Source: an uncultured Eubacteriales bacterium (lineage in GTDB: Bacteria; Bacillota; Clostridia; Oscillospirales; CAG-272). From it: a DNA stretch of 5,738 nt. This document shows positions 5,293 to 5,738 of the stretch, piece after piece (within the stretch, counting starts at the first letter, position 1; every line of letters starts with the position of its first letter). The notes beneath the pieces are model-generated. The model made no database searches and was not told the origin of the DNA. It saw nothing but the letters and a program-made list of their open reading frames with translations. Location: the NCBI GenBank assembly GCA_934462885.1, contig CAKSJC010000119.1, positions 1-5,738 of the forward strand. Direction: 5' to 3'. Both the position numbers and the translations under genes were made by a program.

Positions 5293-5738
5293 TTAATCGA
5301 CAAAATCGAATTCGATGTCGCCGATATAAACTTCATCTCCCTCGCGGCATCCGGCTTCACGAAGTCTGTCGATTATTCCGGCTTTTACGAGAGAACGTTC
5401 AAAATACATAAGTGATTCGTGATCCATGAAGTTTACTCTTCCGACAAGAGCGTCGATCCACGCTCCTTCAAGGTGGAATGAAGCGTCGTCGGCACGCGAT
5501 ATTTTTACGTCTTCGGCTCCCTCGCTGCGAGCTGCGTCCTCTTCTTCGAGAGTGACTTCTGAGTCATATACGGTGACTGGCGGAAGATCGGCGAGCATAT
5601 GCGATATTTTGTTTACAAGCTCGCGTGTTCCGAGTTTTTTTGCAGCTGATACATATACAACCTCGTACCCCGCCTCAGCGCACTTTTTTTCGAGATCTTC
5701 ACATTCTTCGGAAAGCTTTGGTATTTCAGGAAATTCCT
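5293..5738 (-). CDS. obg: GTPase Obg (CgtA), C-terminal part; gene enters from the right edge
   Basis: Obg is an essential GTPase that binds the 50S subunit late in ribosome assembly and links it to (p)ppGpp and stress signalling. The reading frame stays open from the right edge (first whole codon at 5736) to TAA at 5293, giving 147 codons; the ATG at 5598 is internal, not the start. The first part is the end of the G domain: GYEVVYVSAAKKLGTRELVNKI contains the G5 loop SAA (about residues 30-32 of the fragment). A linker rich in acid residues (VTLEEEDAARSEGAED) leads into the Obg C-terminal (OCT) domain. There, FHLEGAWIDALVGRVNF, an ESLMYFERSLVKAGIIDRL-type helix, and REGDEVYIGDIEFDFVD at the very end match the family's usual closing. 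The glycine-rich Obg fold and the G1-G4 motifs lie outside the window. The aldolase-like gene follows after 20 nt. Confidence 0.94.
   Translation of the reverse strand, partial: EFPEIPKLSEECEDLEKKCAEAGYEVVYVSAAKKLGTRELVNKISHMLADLPPVTVYDSEVTLEEEDAARSEGAEDVKISRADDASFHLEGAWIDALVGRVNFMDHESLMYFERSLVKAGIIDRLREAGCREGDEVYIGDIEFDFVD

Noticed and set aside
5293..5598. A separate 101-residue gene starting at the ATG at 5598
   Set aside because: The frame stays open upstream to the window edge and encodes the end of the Obg G domain, so this ATG is an internal methionine of obg.

Overview
This 5.7-kb window looks like chromosomal DNA from a Bacillota bacterium, probably a clostridial lineage. The evidence is a set of AT-rich intergenic regions, strong GGAGG-type ribosome binding sites, a Thermotoga/Bacillus-type DAHP synthase, and clostridial-looking RecG and Obg proteins. 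The genus cannot be fixed from the sequence alone. I see no mobile element, CRISPR array, tRNA or rRNA.

Left part, minus strand (1-1423): an aromatic amino acid operon. A promoter (TTGACA-17-TAGAAT, 1395-1423) precedes a leader of about 175 nt, then aroF (DAHP synthase, 177-1181) and, 17 nt further, the first 53 codons of tyrA (prephenate dehydrogenase, cut by the window edge). The leader is the most notable part of the window. It encodes an unannotated 21-residue peptide (1299-1364) with YYYSYFY at residues 10-16. It also holds three mutually exclusive RNA pairings: a pause hairpin over the Tyr codons, an antiterminator, and an intrinsic terminator just before aroF. This is the architecture of ribosome-mediated transcription attenuation. 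It should let scarcity of charged tRNA-Tyr (and perhaps tRNA-Phe) switch on aroF-tyrA. A perfect 14-bp palindrome overlaps the -35 box and may be an operator.

Middle (1534-4545): a single-domain PPK2-family polyphosphate kinase on the minus strand (1534-2238) lies back to back with recG on the plus strand (2377-4545). A 138-bp divergent intergenic region separates them and holds a recG promoter candidate.

Right part (4546-5738): recG converges on a minus-strand pair, obg (3' part only, 5293-5738) followed after 20 nt by a 194-residue protein (4688-5272). That protein resembles the class II aldolase/adducin fold but lacks the zinc-binding histidines. A strong bidirectional terminator hairpin (4644-4695) serves both converging transcripts and includes the stop codon of the aldolase-like gene.

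Together these are housekeeping functions: aromatic amino acid synthesis, polyphosphate/nucleotide metabolism, replication-fork rescue and ribosome assembly. The regulatory novelty is concentrated in the aroF leader, and the functional unknown is the aldolase-like protein next to obg.
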